From: Byssochlamys sp. IMV 00236
Taxonomy: Eukaryota; Ascomycota; Eurotiomycetes; Eurotiales; Thermoascaceae
Assembly: GCA_001931875.2 (NCBI GenBank)
Contig: MSJH02000625.1
Location: 186,001-250,000, forward strand
Reading direction: 5' to 3'
Length of the DNA: 64,000 nt
The notes under the pieces are model-generated. The model did not search any database. It worked only from the letters and a program-made list of their open reading frames with translations, and was not told the DNA's origin. This document shows positions 46,084 to 56,875 of this stretch, piece by piece (position 1 is the stretch's first letter; every line of letters begins with the position of its first letter). The position numbers and the translations under genes are program-made.

Positions 46084-46743
46084 ACTGGGGAAAACATGCA
46101 GAAGATACAGCTATCGTGATCCTGGGCCTCTGGTGATTATGCGTCGGTTCTGCGTCTCAGTGTTGTAATGAAGCGGTGGGTGAGAAGAAACCATGGAACA
46201 AAAGTTTCGATTGGAGCAAGGCGTTCTGGTCTGGGGTATTTCATATACACTTCATATTTCCAAGTTTGTCCCAATACGAGATAAATGTCTCACATTGATA
46301 TTATGTACAGTACCTATCTATCCGTCTATTCTAGTTCTGAGTGATATCCCACTGAATATGACAAGGTGCTTGAAAGAGGAAAAACAATGCTGATATGACA
46401 TCTGGATTAGTCTATAGTTTGCAGCCCGAACTTGATCCATTTGAAATGGATGAAAATGGACCACATGTGAACCAGACATGCCGGGTATCTAAGTCAAATC
46501 TATTTGTCTCCGTGGTACTCCGTCCCGAACGCCGGATTGTATATGCATTTGGTCACGCGCGGCTGACCGATGGTGCGAGGATCCTATTGATATCATTCCC
46601 CAAGGGCCGTTGGCAAGCCTATATTCCTGTCCGTAGATCAACGGACAATATGATCCCTTCAAGACTTCCGTCGGTGAATTGACATGCGTTTTCCTCTATC
46701 CGGCAGATTGAATGATAAAAACGCATCGATAACCACGACAGGG
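46084..46743. other. Convergent intergenic, no secure gene
   Basis: A 95-codon frame (46395-46682, plus) has no motif and begins within the likely U2AF 3' flank. Not called. Confidence 0.5.
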
Positions 46744-47133
46744 CTACCGGTTAGAAATATTGAATGCCGCATAAGGATCCCAATGGTTTTTCGCCAATAA
46801 CCAGATCACGATGCCGGCACCGACACCAAAACCGATTATGAAGAACGCCAGCAGCCAGCCGAGGAGACGCGCGCGTATTTTCTTCCGACGTTGAGATTTG
46901 AGCCAGTCATCCCTATGTTTTGTAATTCCCCAATCAGTAACTATCTCTTCACTTATGATGTCAGGAACAACGCGGGGTCCATACGTCCAGAACGTCCACT
47001 CTTTATCAGGAGTGGGAGTCTTAGCTGCTTCTTCCGCGTGGACAGCAATGGAGAACCGGCGCCAGAATCCCGCATCCGGGGTACTGGTGCCCATGTGGTT
47101 CGTAGTTTGTGGTTCCTTTTCTTGTAGGGCCAT
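46744..47133 (-). CDS. Conserved fungal small membrane protein (GFWRRFSIAVH type)
   Basis: Single exon, 129 aa. The N-terminal half holds GFWRRFSIAVHAEEAAKTP, a motif I recall from a small, fungus-only family, then an aromatic stretch (EWTFWTYGPR), DDWLKSQRRKKIRARLLGW and one hydrophobic helix (about residues 91-113, WLLAFFIIGFGVGAGIVIWLL). The Arg/Lys cluster just before the helix suggests a type II or tail-anchored orientation. No catalytic motif; function unknown. Confidence 0.7.
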   Translation of the reverse strand: MALQEKEPQTTNHMGTSTPDAGFWRRFSIAVHAEEAAKTPTPDKEWTFWTYGPRVVPDIISEEIVTDWGITKHRDDWLKSQRRKKIRARLLGWLLAFFIIGFGVGAGIVIWLLAKNHWDPYAAFNISNR

Positions 47134-48885
47134 ATGCCGTAGGGGATGAGACGATATCTTTTCGAACTCAAGGAGGGTATCATGCGGCCCAGCCCGCTAT
47201 GGCATGCAATTACCTGTCTGCGTCGGTTGGTTCGAGAATATCCAGAGATTACGGCACTCTACCGTTTGCTGCTGGGATCTAGCAAGTTGTAGACATGGCC
47301 ACTTGTCGTATGAAGCAGATTAATCCCACTAAGCGCACTGGTCTAGAAAAATGAGAGACAGGGGCGGAGGGTCCGGATAGCGTAGAATGAAAAGATAACG
47401 AACGAATTGTCAGGGTCGAAGGAGTGACTTCAGTTGGAATAGCAATGCATAAACGAGGGGATTGTTCAAACACCTGACACTTTCCAAAAAGAGAGTGAGA
47501 GTTCAAGAGAAAGGGAGGGACAGTCAATGTTGTGGGAGACTAACACAGTGATTCGATCATCAGGAACAGGCCCGAAACCGTCAGAGATTGACACCGAAGA
47601 TCACAGATGCTTAACTATAATGGCGAGTTGGGCCCAGGCCGGACTCCGAAATAGTGCTTGGACTACTACCTATGGAGCATTTGGAGCCATGAAGAGAACG
47701 AAGCTCGCACCGCTAATGATCCACCGCTCAATGCAGGTGAGATCCAGATCGCAAACAGCGGCGTATAATGCGCCAACGAGAGATTCATCGGGGTTCTGCT
47801 TCATATATTCGAAGGATCTTTCCGTGGTAGGTTAAAAGTTAAGCTATCCTGGGAACAAATCATCATTCACAGAACCCCTGATCGTGGTGGAAATCATCCG
47901 AGATCTAGGCGCCGCGGCGGAGTAAAACGGCTGCATAACAGCGCGGGAATCCACGGGAGCCCGTGGTCCAGTTTATGGTACTTCTGATGACAACAGTTAG
48001 CGCACTTTTGGCTTTTATTGCCGCGGGATCCGATGCACGTTGAATTAAACAGATGCTGCGGTAAATCTGGACATAGAGGTTCAGCATCCCGTCGACGGTC
48101 AAATTTTCAGGGGTCAAAAAAGCGAACGTTGGTGAATAACGGTTTGGATACTAGTGGGGAACTTAGCGCCCCTCAATAGTCGCATCGACCGAGCATTTGA
48201 TGGATGTGTGCACTCAAGATAGGCCTGTTATTGCATGCCAGGGTTGGAAGCTGCTGTGGACGTGATAAGGCAATATAGTATAACCTGTTCAAACTGCCCT
48301 TGTGTAAAAAAGAAGAAGAAAAAGAAGAAAAAACCAGAGAAAAAGAATCAGCTGTCCGAGAATAAGACCACGTATTCTGAGATATGGCTCGCTTTGACAT
48401 TGTCGATGTTCCAATGTTTCACAATGATTGCCGATCATAGCACACGGGCCTATATATGATCCAGACTCGCTGAGCAATAGCCTTGATCAGATACGTCACC
48501 CTGCAGATATATGTGAGCTTCTTTTCGAAGTCACGTTCCACTTCTAGGTGAGCAATCCCTTGGTCTTATAAAAGCCATGGCACATCAATATATTCGTGTT
48601 GGTGGAAGCCTTCGTCGAAGCTTTCGAAGGTCCAGCGAAAGAAAAATTACGGCACCGCTGTTTATCCGAGGAGCTAGAGTATCAACAAGGTCACTGGGTG
48701 AATACAGTATCGATAAAGGTACTTAACGGAGTTCAATGTTTCAAGATAAGAGTGCTGGAAGAAGACGTCAAAGGCGTAGTTATGAGAGTCGCCTGTAATA
48801 CTGTCAAACAGTGAATATGCGAAATTCGTTCTGCTGCTCTTGGAGTTGGTGATATTTAGTGATCTAGAATTTCGCCATATCGTTA
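47134..48885. other. Intergenic, possible degraded minus-strand coding remnants
   Basis: No intact gene. On the minus strand, two stretches read like protein but end in stops and do not splice together: about 48117-47905 (NLTVDGMLNLYVQIYRS) and about 47835-47683 (FEYMKQNPDESLVGALYAAV). An AG-rich stretch lies at 48307-48350. Confidence 0.35.
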
Positions 48886-49983
48886 TCAGACCCCCGGCCA
48901 ATAACTCGCCATACAAACGTATGCCTCCTGTCCAGGGTCCGGTGCTTCGGAGACTGATGCTTGCAGTCGTGTACCAATATTCCGCGAAGGTAGAGGCCTG
49001 CGCAGTGACTGGATTTGCTGGCGTATCTTTATTACTTTCTCCCGATAATCTTTAGATATCCTCTCCGATGGAAGGGTTACAAGTTGCATCCCTTCCAGTC
49101 CCTGTGTTTGGAGTGCATTTTGATATAGCTTCTGTCTCCAGGGCTCATCTTCACCGCGGTCCTCATAGGACCACGCACTGTCACCCAGGAAGTGATCTCC
49201 AATCTTCTCCATTCCATACGCCCACATGCGGCGCCACCTGCGGCAGGTCAGAATGTGCTGAAGGGCGACTTGGTCCTCCTCCTGCAGCTTCTCTCGATCG
49301 GCATATGGCCCCACAGGAAGGACTTCCATGCCGGCGTAGCTCCGGCACATACAATCTGGAACGCAGTATTTGAAGTAGTCTAACCGGGCATCAAGATCAA
49401 AATACGGAAGCTGCTTATCTGGCTCTAAGAATGCGCGCATGCTGCTGCCGAATAACTCCCCGTAGATAATAATCTGGAAGGCTGCTCGATTTGAGTCCGT
49501 GTTGAGAGTCTCAGGCTCACTAACTCCACCATCCCAAAAATCTGGCTCCCTGTACCACTGCTCACCAGCCATCTTATCGATCTGGTCAGCGAACGGGTTG
49601 ATGATGGAGAAGCGGGAAAGATGCAATCGGCGGATATCATCCATGGTTAGGCCTGCCTTGACCTCCTCACTATGAATGCAGAAGTCATATAGACTATCGA
49701 TGCCTCCCTGAAGAACTTCTCGAAACAGTCGTATGTTTTCTGTGCTCTTTATAGCCCAGTCACTGACCTGCCGTGCCGTGGCCATGACGAGAAAATGCGG
49801 ATGCGGAGAGAAGAACGTTGGAGCTGAGCCTGCTGCAAGCTGCAAGATCGTCCTTGGAGATGCTTTCGCGAAATTATCTCGCAGTCGACGACACGAAGAC
49901 GCCATGTTGGTAAACGATTCGATATTATCGATATAACATGGTAACAATGCGAGGATCTCGTTTGGTAAATCGAGCAAATTCAT
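48886..49983 (-). CDS. F-box domain protein
   Basis: Single exon, 365 aa. The N-terminus MNLLDLPNEILALLPCYIDN with FTNMASSCRRLRDNFAK is a fungal F-box, expected to bind Skp1 and present substrates to an SCF ubiquitin ligase. The rest has no leucine-rich or WD repeats that I can see, but carries an aromatic/acidic region (WYREPDFWDGG, YFDLDARLDYFKYCVPDCMC) common in expanded F-box families of aspergilli. Substrate unknown. A second, unrelated-looking F-box gene lies 0.6 kb away and is transcribed divergently. Confidence 0.85.
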   Translation of the reverse strand: MNLLDLPNEILALLPCYIDNIESFTNMASSCRRLRDNFAKASPRTILQLAAGSAPTFFSPHPHFLVMATARQVSDWAIKSTENIRLFREVLQGGIDSLYDFCIHSEEVKAGLTMDDIRRLHLSRFSIINPFADQIDKMAGEQWYREPDFWDGGVSEPETLNTDSNRAAFQIIIYGELFGSSMRAFLEPDKQLPYFDLDARLDYFKYCVPDCMCRSYAGMEVLPVGPYADREKLQEEDQVALQHILTCRRWRRMWAYGMEKIGDHFLGDSAWSYEDRGEDEPWRQKLYQNALQTQGLEGMQLVTLPSERISKDYREKVIKIRQQIQSLRRPLPSRNIGTRLQASVSEAPDPGQEAYVCMASYWPGV

Positions 49984-50618
49984 ATTGGAGACGGACAGCG
50001 CAAAAGTTTGCGCCCGATAGGGGTGTCGATTCGACTGTACTTATGAGATATATCAATTTAGTAGAGAGTACGACTTGTTTTGTAGGTAACAACTAACTAA
50101 CATTGATTATGAAGTCTGAGTCAGATTGTCAGGCTTCTGTCTGTTGGATCGACAGTGGCAGCGTTGGCAAAAATGGCCCCCAATGAAATGATGTCTTGGC
50201 TGAACGTGTCATCCATGAGAGTTGGACATCACAAACGGCTTTGAATAAACGCTTAAGAATATTCGTTCGTCTTAACCCTTTCATGATGTGATGATATATT
50301 CAGAGTAACATGAACGACATTTGCCAATGCTGAATCGAGTTTCTGAGTTTAAGCGATGGAGGTGAGACTGGAGATCGAAGTTTCCACGTCTACCCTTTAA
50401 AGAATCCGGGTCTCCAGCAGTTTAGGAATCTACAACAACATTCGCGTTGACGTGCAGAAAGAGCATCTCTACGATTTATCCTCAAGGCTTTTATCAATAG
50501 TCCAGTACAATCCGAAGTGGAAGCTTGACCGTTACAATTCGACGTGCATGATGATGACTGACAGTATGAACGACCTGACTTGTGTGTATTCTGATCAGAG
50601 AGACCGGACGTTGGATGA
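49984..50618. other. Divergent intergenic between two F-box genes
   Basis: Promoters of both genes and probably an unrecognised first exon of the plus-strand gene. No other feature seen. Confidence 0.45.
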
Positions 50619-51551
50619 TATCGGAAATCTTTGTCCTCTGGACAATGGGCGACACCATCATCCTCGTCAAGATACACGCTTGGTGCCTTGGAACAGCTTC
50701 CTCTGGAACTACTCAATATGGTACTCGTTCATCTTGATATAGAGTCCTTAACCGGGTTTCGACGCGTCAACCAACGAGCTATGCAGGCAGTGGATTCGAT
50801 TCCTCAGTACAAGGCTATCACCACGCATACGCCAGCCTCACTTCGTGGGATCCTTAGCATCGGTACCGGCAGGTGGATCTCATGTCGAGATCTCCACAAG
50901 AAGCTTTGCACGGCCAAATGCGACAGCTGCGGTGATTTTGGCGGATATCTGTATCTGATTACTTGCCGGCGCGTCTGTTTTCTCTGCTTCACCGAAAATA
51001 CTGACTACCTTCCTCTGCGGCAAGCAGACGCGATTCGAAAGTTCGGTCTTCGTCATGAGCATCTGGCAAGTTTACCTTCTATGAAGACTGTTCCAGGGTA
51101 CTATTCCCCGCGACAGATCAAACTGCGCAACCGGCTCACGTTGGTCGATCATAACGCAGCGCGACTAGCTGGACTTGCTATACACGGCTCTGTAAGCAAA
51201 ATGGAGCAGTACTCCTTAGAGATCATATCGATGCGACTGGAGCAATACCAATCTCGAAAAGCACAACAACCAACAGGGGCTAGACAGTCAATTCCACGTC
51301 GACCCAGATCTGAAGATGAGTTTGACGGACGTACGTCAAATCCGAAACGTTTTGTGGCAATCGCCCGCGCTCCGTTCCTGGATCTTCGTACAAGATCTCC
51401 TGAATGGGGGTTTCACTGCGTCGCCTGCAAAATCCACCACTATAATCGACCGTTTCATTGGCGAAGGAAGTTTACAGAGGAGACATTCAAAAGCCATCTT
51501 AGAGAGTGTGGAGAAATTATAGACGGAAAGCACGCAACGAAAGTAACTTAA
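50619..51551 (+). CDS. F-box domain protein (start unresolved)
   Basis: The frame is open from just after TGA 50616 to TAA 51549-51551. The F-box is LEQLPLELLNMVLVHLDIES plus TGFRRVNQRAMQAV. A Cys-rich middle (CTAKCDSCGDFGGYLYLITC...CFLC) and a late CxxC...H pattern (FHCVACKIHHYNRPFHWRRK) could bind zinc. The first in-frame ATG (50718) falls inside the F-box, so a start there would destroy it. A first exon must lie upstream, or the start was lost. A different frame with several ATGs ends at 50740 and could supply it through an intron I could not place. Coordinates give the visible open frame, not the start codon. Confidence 0.7.
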   Translation, partial: YRKSLSSGQWATPSSSSRYTLGALEQLPLELLNMVLVHLDIESLTGFRRVNQRAMQAVDSIPQYKAITTHTPASLRGILSIGTGRWISCRDLHKKLCTAKCDSCGDFGGYLYLITCRRVCFLCFTENTDYLPLRQADAIRKFGLRHEHLASLPSMKTVPGYYSPRQIKLRNRLTLVDHNAARLAGLAIHGSVSKMEQYSLEIISMRLEQYQSRKAQQPTGARQSIPRRPRSEDEFDGRTSNPKRFVAIARAPFLDLRTRSPEWGFHCVACKIHHYNRPFHWRRKFTEETFKSHLRECGEIIDGKHATKVT

Positions 51552-52186
51552 TTGCAATAAAGGGTTTTTACGGTTTAGGGTGTGCAATCCAATGAATCCC
51601 GATTGCTTCATATTCGCATGCCCCCTGCTAAACCACCAATAAGACTATGAAGCGTTCGAAAGACAGTAACTGGTCTTGGGAGAGGGTTACAAAGCTCCAA
51701 TAATAGCCCCCGCGTCCCTTAGCCACTCAGGGTCCCTTCTGCGACACAATCCAAAGATGATTTTAACAATCGATAGTATAGCTCCTGCATCACGGAGTCG
51801 GTCCTTTTTTAGACCCTGCTGAGCGAAATTCAATAAAGAGCTGCGGCATTCTTACTGCCCGGGTTGTTTGATGAGCGGAAATCTATTTGTCGATGCCAGA
51901 TGGAGACCCTTCAATAATACTTGAGTAAGGCTGTTCCACCAATATTATGTTCTGTTTTAGCGCCAACCCCCCAAGCCTGAAACAAGAACAGCAACAGACA
52001 AGGCGCTGACGTCTAGAGAAATGTAAGTTTTCTTTGTCAGCTAGAGGCTTTGGAGTTTGGAGCATGATTAAAATAGAATGCACGCTCGCTTGTGTTCCTG
52101 GGTCGACTAACTCTTTCGTTTTACTAGTTATACACAACTGTATCACATCAATCCATTTCTCTCGTTATAAATCTCGTGTCCCGGGA
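51552..52186. other. Intergenic, no gene seen
   Basis: 3' flank of the F-box gene and promoter of the kinase-like gene. Nothing else recognised. Confidence 0.55.
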
Positions 52187-52996
52187 ATGGCAACGATTGC
52201 CAGCAAACCTAAGGTGGAACTCCTCCAGGCAGAGGCAGCTGAAGATGACCAGAGCTTCTTGCGTCTTCTGGTCGACGGTCAAAGTATCAAATATGTCACT
52301 GTCGAACCTGGCCTATACAGCACGGAGGATTTGTGTTTCGGACCGTCTCTGGGTTCCATTCTTCCAGATTTTCCTCCGGGAGACTGGAACGATGGGCTGA
52401 TAGCCAGAAACACAACTGACGGCAAGCCTTATTTTGCGCGTGCTACCCGAACTCAGTTCCCTGGCGTGAGGCATCAATGGCACGAAACCTATGTCGATTA
52501 CTTCGACCTCGTGGTCGGAGCGAAGCTGCGAACGGGTATCTACGAAGTCCAATGTCCACAATTTGAGGGAATTGTCGTCGCCAAGTTCGCCCGCTTCGAA
52601 TGGGAGATCCAATATCTCGAGGACGAGACCACTGCTTACAGATGGATCGACGGCCATAGCATTGGACCACGATTCTTGGGCCATTTGACTGAGAATGGCC
52701 GAGTGATTGGATTCCTGATGGAACGCATCACTAATGCACGGCATGCCGGTCCAAACGATCTTGCGGCCTGCCAGGAGACATTGCGTCGGCTACATCAACT
52801 GGGGATTCGGCATGGCGATATAAATCGGCACAATTTTCTTATTCTTGGATCAACAGCTGTTTTAATTGACTTTGAGTCGGCTCGTAAATGTGATGACCAA
52901 GATGCGCTATGCGAGGAGTTCGACTCCTTGCCAAGGTTTTTAGGAGATGAGTCTAATAGAGGAGGGGGCGGGATTCTTTGCACAGAGCCAAATTAG
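52187..52996 (+). CDS. Kinase-like (PKL fold) protein of fungal accessory family
   Basis: Single exon, 269 aa from ATG 52187 (an upstream in-frame ATG at 52034 adds an unlikely hydrophobic leader). The C-terminal half has the kinase-fold catalytic loop LGIRHGDINRHNFLI (HxD...N) and VLIDFESA, where DFE replaces DFG. An N-lobe-like VVAKFARFEWEIQYLEDE carries the candidate ATP-binding Lys and helix-C Glu. These proteins are often mislabelled alpha-galactosidase A in Aspergillus annotations. They may phosphorylate small molecules or be pseudo-kinases; no substrate is evident. A second kinase-like gene lies 5 kb downstream. Confidence 0.75.
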   Translation: MATIASKPKVELLQAEAAEDDQSFLRLLVDGQSIKYVTVEPGLYSTEDLCFGPSLGSILPDFPPGDWNDGLIARNTTDGKPYFARATRTQFPGVRHQWHETYVDYFDLVVGAKLRTGIYEVQCPQFEGIVVAKFARFEWEIQYLEDETTAYRWIDGHSIGPRFLGHLTENGRVIGFLMERITNARHAGPNDLAACQETLRRLHQLGIRHGDINRHNFLILGSTAVLIDFESARKCDDQDALCEEFDSLPRFLGDESNRGGGGILCTEPN

Positions 52997-53249
52997 TGAA
53001 TTATTGTGTTTCTGGCGATGTGGTGCATACGATGAAATGTTTATGATAAATCCAGAAATCCAGGCAGTAGTTACCTACCTAGGTAGGTAAGCAGGTATTA
53101 AAGCAGTGTTGACGGCGGCGATAAGGATTTACTTACATAACCCCGGGGCCTAGACCGAAATTAGACCAAATCCAGTATCTTCCTCTCTCGCGACGCGTTC
53201 CGTCCGTAAAACAAAGATATACCATACCCCGAAAACCCAGTCGATCTAG
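52997..53249. promoter_or_regulatory. Promoter of C2H2 gene with 20-bp palindrome
   Basis: Holds the perfect palindrome at 53071-53090, 160 bp before the ATG of the C2H2 regulator. Confidence 0.45.
53071..53090. repeat. 20-bp perfect palindrome
   Basis: TTACCTACCTAGGTAGGTAA reads identically on both strands. It may be a dimer-binding site or a cruciform; related but shorter TAGGTACCTA palindromes occur at 59669-59682 and near 59800. Confidence 0.9.
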
Positions 53250-55638
53250 ATGCCAAAGGAGTATGTCTGCCCGGAGTCTGGTTGTGGGAAATCGTTCCTT
53301 CGATCCTCACACCTATCCCGACATCGTCTGAATCGTACGTGCTAATTGGATGCCGAGAAAGAGACGCGTTTACGGCTATGCTATTATTTTGCTATTATTT
53401 TACTGACGCAGTGTATAGACCGGCCTACTGAGATATTCCAGTGTTCATCATGCCCAAAGAAATTCGTCAGAAGAGATCTTTTCAAAAGACATGAACAGCG
53501 CCATGAGGCGGGTATGTGGTGTAGAAATTGTGGGGGCTATCATAGCTCGAGACAAACGTGCGATGACCCCCAGAGACATCAGACCAGCCAAATACCAGAG
53601 TCCATGTCAATGGACAGCGTGGAAGATGCGAACTTGAGGGGTACTCCGAGTGATCCTCAATCTGATCCCGACAACACAGGTTATGGGGATACCGACAATG
53701 CCGGTGATGAAGCTAGTGATAAGGATGACCATCATATCAGTGATCGCCAGCCAAACTACGATATAGGAGACTCTATTCCTGAAGAGCAAGTGAGGTGGTT
53801 GTTCTACGATCCTTGTACCAACATTCATGCTCCATGCGTGGATTTTGAGTCTCTGTTCGAGAACACCTCAGCAGACTCCAATTCCGTTGCCAACGGGAAT
53901 TCTGTCTCACTGTCACCGCAAAGCAGTATATCCGGAGAGGATATCTCAGCACCTTCCTTTGCCGTACAACCTCCTCACGTTGACTTACCAGCCTCACCTA
54001 ACTCTTCAACATCGTCGTCATGGATCACCGTACGAAAAAATCTTCTAGTGGCGTTGAACACTCTGACTCCAGATATCCTGACATCGTCTTTTTTCTACCC
54101 ACTAAATCTATGTCATTTCTACGACCTTTATTTTCTCAACTATCATCCGCATTTTCCTATACTACATCCGTCTACCTTGGATCCGGCGACCGCACCTCCT
54201 TTGCTGATTGCGGCCATTGTAACTTTGGGCTCGACCTTATCAGATGATGACGAGCATTTTCGAACGTCGATAAATATCCATGACTCTTTACGCTACATGG
54301 TCTTTAACGTGTGTATCATATAATCATATCCCTGCAGCTCGGTATTGCTGATTGTCACTTCCAGACTCGAGATTTTGGACCCCCTGCATCGCTCTGGTGT
54401 CTTCAGACGCTGCTCCTAATCCAAACACATGAGATGATGTTTTCGACAAGGAAACACCATCAACTTTCTCATGTATTCCACGGAGCTCTAATCACGGTAA
54501 CGAACTGTTCCTATCGCAATTCATTTAAAAACTGACCTGTTATCAGCTTATGAAGCAAGGAGTGACATACTCGCCATTGCAGACTCGGTCTTGTAGTGGC
54601 GATATTACCACCCAGGAACAATCGTGGCATTGGTGGATTGAAGCACAATCTTCGTACAGGACTGCATTCTTTGGTTTTGTCATGGATGCACAGCATAGCT
54701 TTATGTTTGGACGCAGTTGCGTCTTATCTGTCCACGACGTGCAGCTGCTATTGCCTTGTGCAGATAGCCTCTGGGAGTGTAAAAGTGCCCAGGAATGGCA
54801 TCGGGCCATGCAGAAGACGCCAAAATCACCTGGTTTCCTTCCGGTTCTGAAGGGACTCTTGGGAGGCACCCCGATCCATAGCAACTGCAGCCCTTATGCA
54901 CGGCTGATCCTCTTACATGGATTGTTCAGCGTAGCAGATCACCTCAAGGCCAGGGAGTTGGCTGCGCTAGGAGTCGGGCAACACTCGTTGGAGAGTTCGG
55001 CCCGCCTGGGCCCCATTGACACACGGAAAGATACTTTAAAGAAAGCACTGGACACTTGGTCGTTCTCGCTTGTCTCCCGGAGCTCGTCCTTAGCCCTCGA
55101 AGCGTCGAAACCGTTGTATCACATGGCTTACGTGGCTATTTTCACCAATATGGCAGACATTCACATCCTAGCAGGGGCCCCATCACTATCAGGCAGTCTG
55201 CTGTCGGACAGCGAACGGTTTCAAGCGATTGGGCGCCTACTGTCCTGGAGCCTGAAGCAGGAGTCAAAGAAGGCTATTTATCACTGCCTGCTACTCATTC
55301 AAGAACTCATGTTTACAGGACAACAATACCGTGCCAGGACAGATAACATCCCTTTGCGTCCGTGGTCTTTGTACCAAGCCACGCTAGTTCTTTGGGTGTA
55401 TGGATTTATGGTACACGACAGGGGATTATGGCAGAAGAGGCGATCATCATGCAGCGCAGAAGAGTATCTGGTCCATATGATTATGCTTCTTCGTGATAAT
55501 TCGGACGAGATTAGGAAGGTGACATGGCAGACCCGAGAGCTGATACGAGCCGTCCAGGCCAGTCTAGAAGGATGCCGATGGGAACTACTACGGGAAGCTC
55601 ATGGAACACTTGGCAAGCTTATTGAAAAGGAAGCGTGA
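53250..55638 (+). CDS. C2H2 zinc-finger transcription factor with fungal-specific domain
   Basis: Exons 53250-53334, 53419-54308, 54338-54496 and 54547-55638 give 741 aa. Two tandem C2H2 fingers open the protein: Cys7, Cys12, His25, His29 (split by intron 1) and Cys37, Cys40, His53, His57 (FQCSSCPKKFVRRDLFKRH). An acidic, Ser-rich linker follows, and then the fungal-specific domain (LNLCHFYDLYFLNYHPHFPI, SLWCLQTLLLIQTHEMMFSTR). The architecture matches AmdX/Klf1-like fungal regulators. The end is uncertain: the TGA at 55636 overlaps a perfect GTGAGT donor, and splicing to TAG near 55676 would add about 18 residues and finish next to the RidA stop. Intron 2 is only 29 bp (54309-54337), which is very short and should be checked. 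Confidence 0.82.
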
Positions 55639-55727
55639 GTATTTTCTCAATTTTCACTATCTGTATGTCGTATAGACCATGCAAGGTCGTCTACATTTGC
55701 GAGCTGTTCCTTTATTGGTCCACCATT

Positions 55728-56237
55728 CTATAGAACTGCCACACACTCGATCTCCACATCAGTGTTGAGTGGAAGAGTCTTAACGGCAACACATCTAGAA
55801 ACCTGTCAGTACAAAGTTTCAAAGTCTTAAGTGTTGCCAGAATGGCGACATACGTTCGGCAGGGCTTGACATCACCCCAGTATTGCGTGTAGACCGAGTT
55901 CATCTCAGCAAAATCGTCCATATTCGCCAAGAAGACGTTGACCTTCACAACCTTGTCGATGTTTGTACCGGCGGCTTCCAGAACATGTGTGAGGTTCTTG
56001 ATGCATTGGTGCTTAAAAAGAATGTCAGTCGGCATCGATCCACTGAGCTCAACAAGCGAAGAGATTTGGACTCACAGTGTGAGCCTTAATATCTCCCTCG
56101 ATCAGCTTTCCTGTAGCGGGGTCAAGTGCGACAGCACCAGAGCAGTACACAACACCATTGGCGATGATTGCCTGAGAGTAAATGCCCGGTAAAGGTTTGG
56201 GTGCCTTATCGGTCAAGACGGCAGTTTTGGCAGACAT
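55728..56237 (-). CDS. RidA/YjgF/UK114 family enamine/imine deaminase
   Basis: Exons 56237-56076, 56011-55854 and 55794-55728 (introns 64 and 59 bp) give 128 aa, the standard RidA length. The protein hydrolyses reactive 2-aminoacrylate and related enamines from PLP enzymes. Diagnostic pieces: YSQAIIANGVVYCSGAVALD, KNLTHVLEAAGTNIDKVVKV and, across the last splice, CRTCVAVKTLPLNTDVEIE with the conserved Arg and Glu of the active site. No targeting peptide is obvious, so it is probably cytosolic. It lies tail-to-tail with the C2H2 regulator. Confidence 0.95.
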
Positions 56238-56875
56238 ATTTATTTCTGTTTTCCTTATGCGGGCAATACTTCAATGCAAGATGAGAAAAAGCAAAGGTTG
56301 ATCCAGGATTTACCTTGTCTTCTGTCAGCTGCTTTACTGCCATTTATGTCTGCTTATCTAGTTCTCGCCGCGTCGGCCGAACCGATCTCAAGCCAATTAC
56401 TGAGCGCCAGGTACCATCGTCTTGACCAGAGTTTGGCATGCCGTGCCGCAATGACACTGCTTATCAGCCTATTCCCTTAAGCGGATAGCGTTCCTGTAGT
56501 AGTTCCTTGGTAGTCGATGCTGATTGTTGAGGATGTAACGGAGTTGCTACATCCAGCCGGGTTATCTCAAACAACCCCGCATCGACCAGACCATCCCGCG
56601 CAGTAAGTGGGACTAAGCAACCGATCGGACAATGCGTATCGGACGAGGCTGATCAGATCAGATGAGTCTCATGCAGGTTGTCATGGATAATAATACTAAA
56701 AGCTGCTATTCGGGGGCCATGGCTCACAAGGTATGCTTCGTTTCCCCCCTCTTACTTAGAGTTGTTTATCGGACAATAATCCGGGCAGGAATTGATAAAT
56801 AGACCTTATCACCATATGTCCCGTAGTATACTGCAAAGATCATACATATATACGTATAAGTTGAATTAAACCACC
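56238..56875. promoter_or_regulatory. Divergent promoter region RidA / esterase
   Basis: 638 bp between divergent start codons. No gene seen; the esterase ATG has a good CCACC context. Confidence 0.5.

Noticed and set aside
46395..46682. 95-codon plus-strand frame after U2AF
   Set aside because: No recognisable domain and probably in 3' flank.
48307..48350. AG-rich stretch as a possible functional tract
   Set aside because: Simple low-complexity sequence with no adjoining gene feature.
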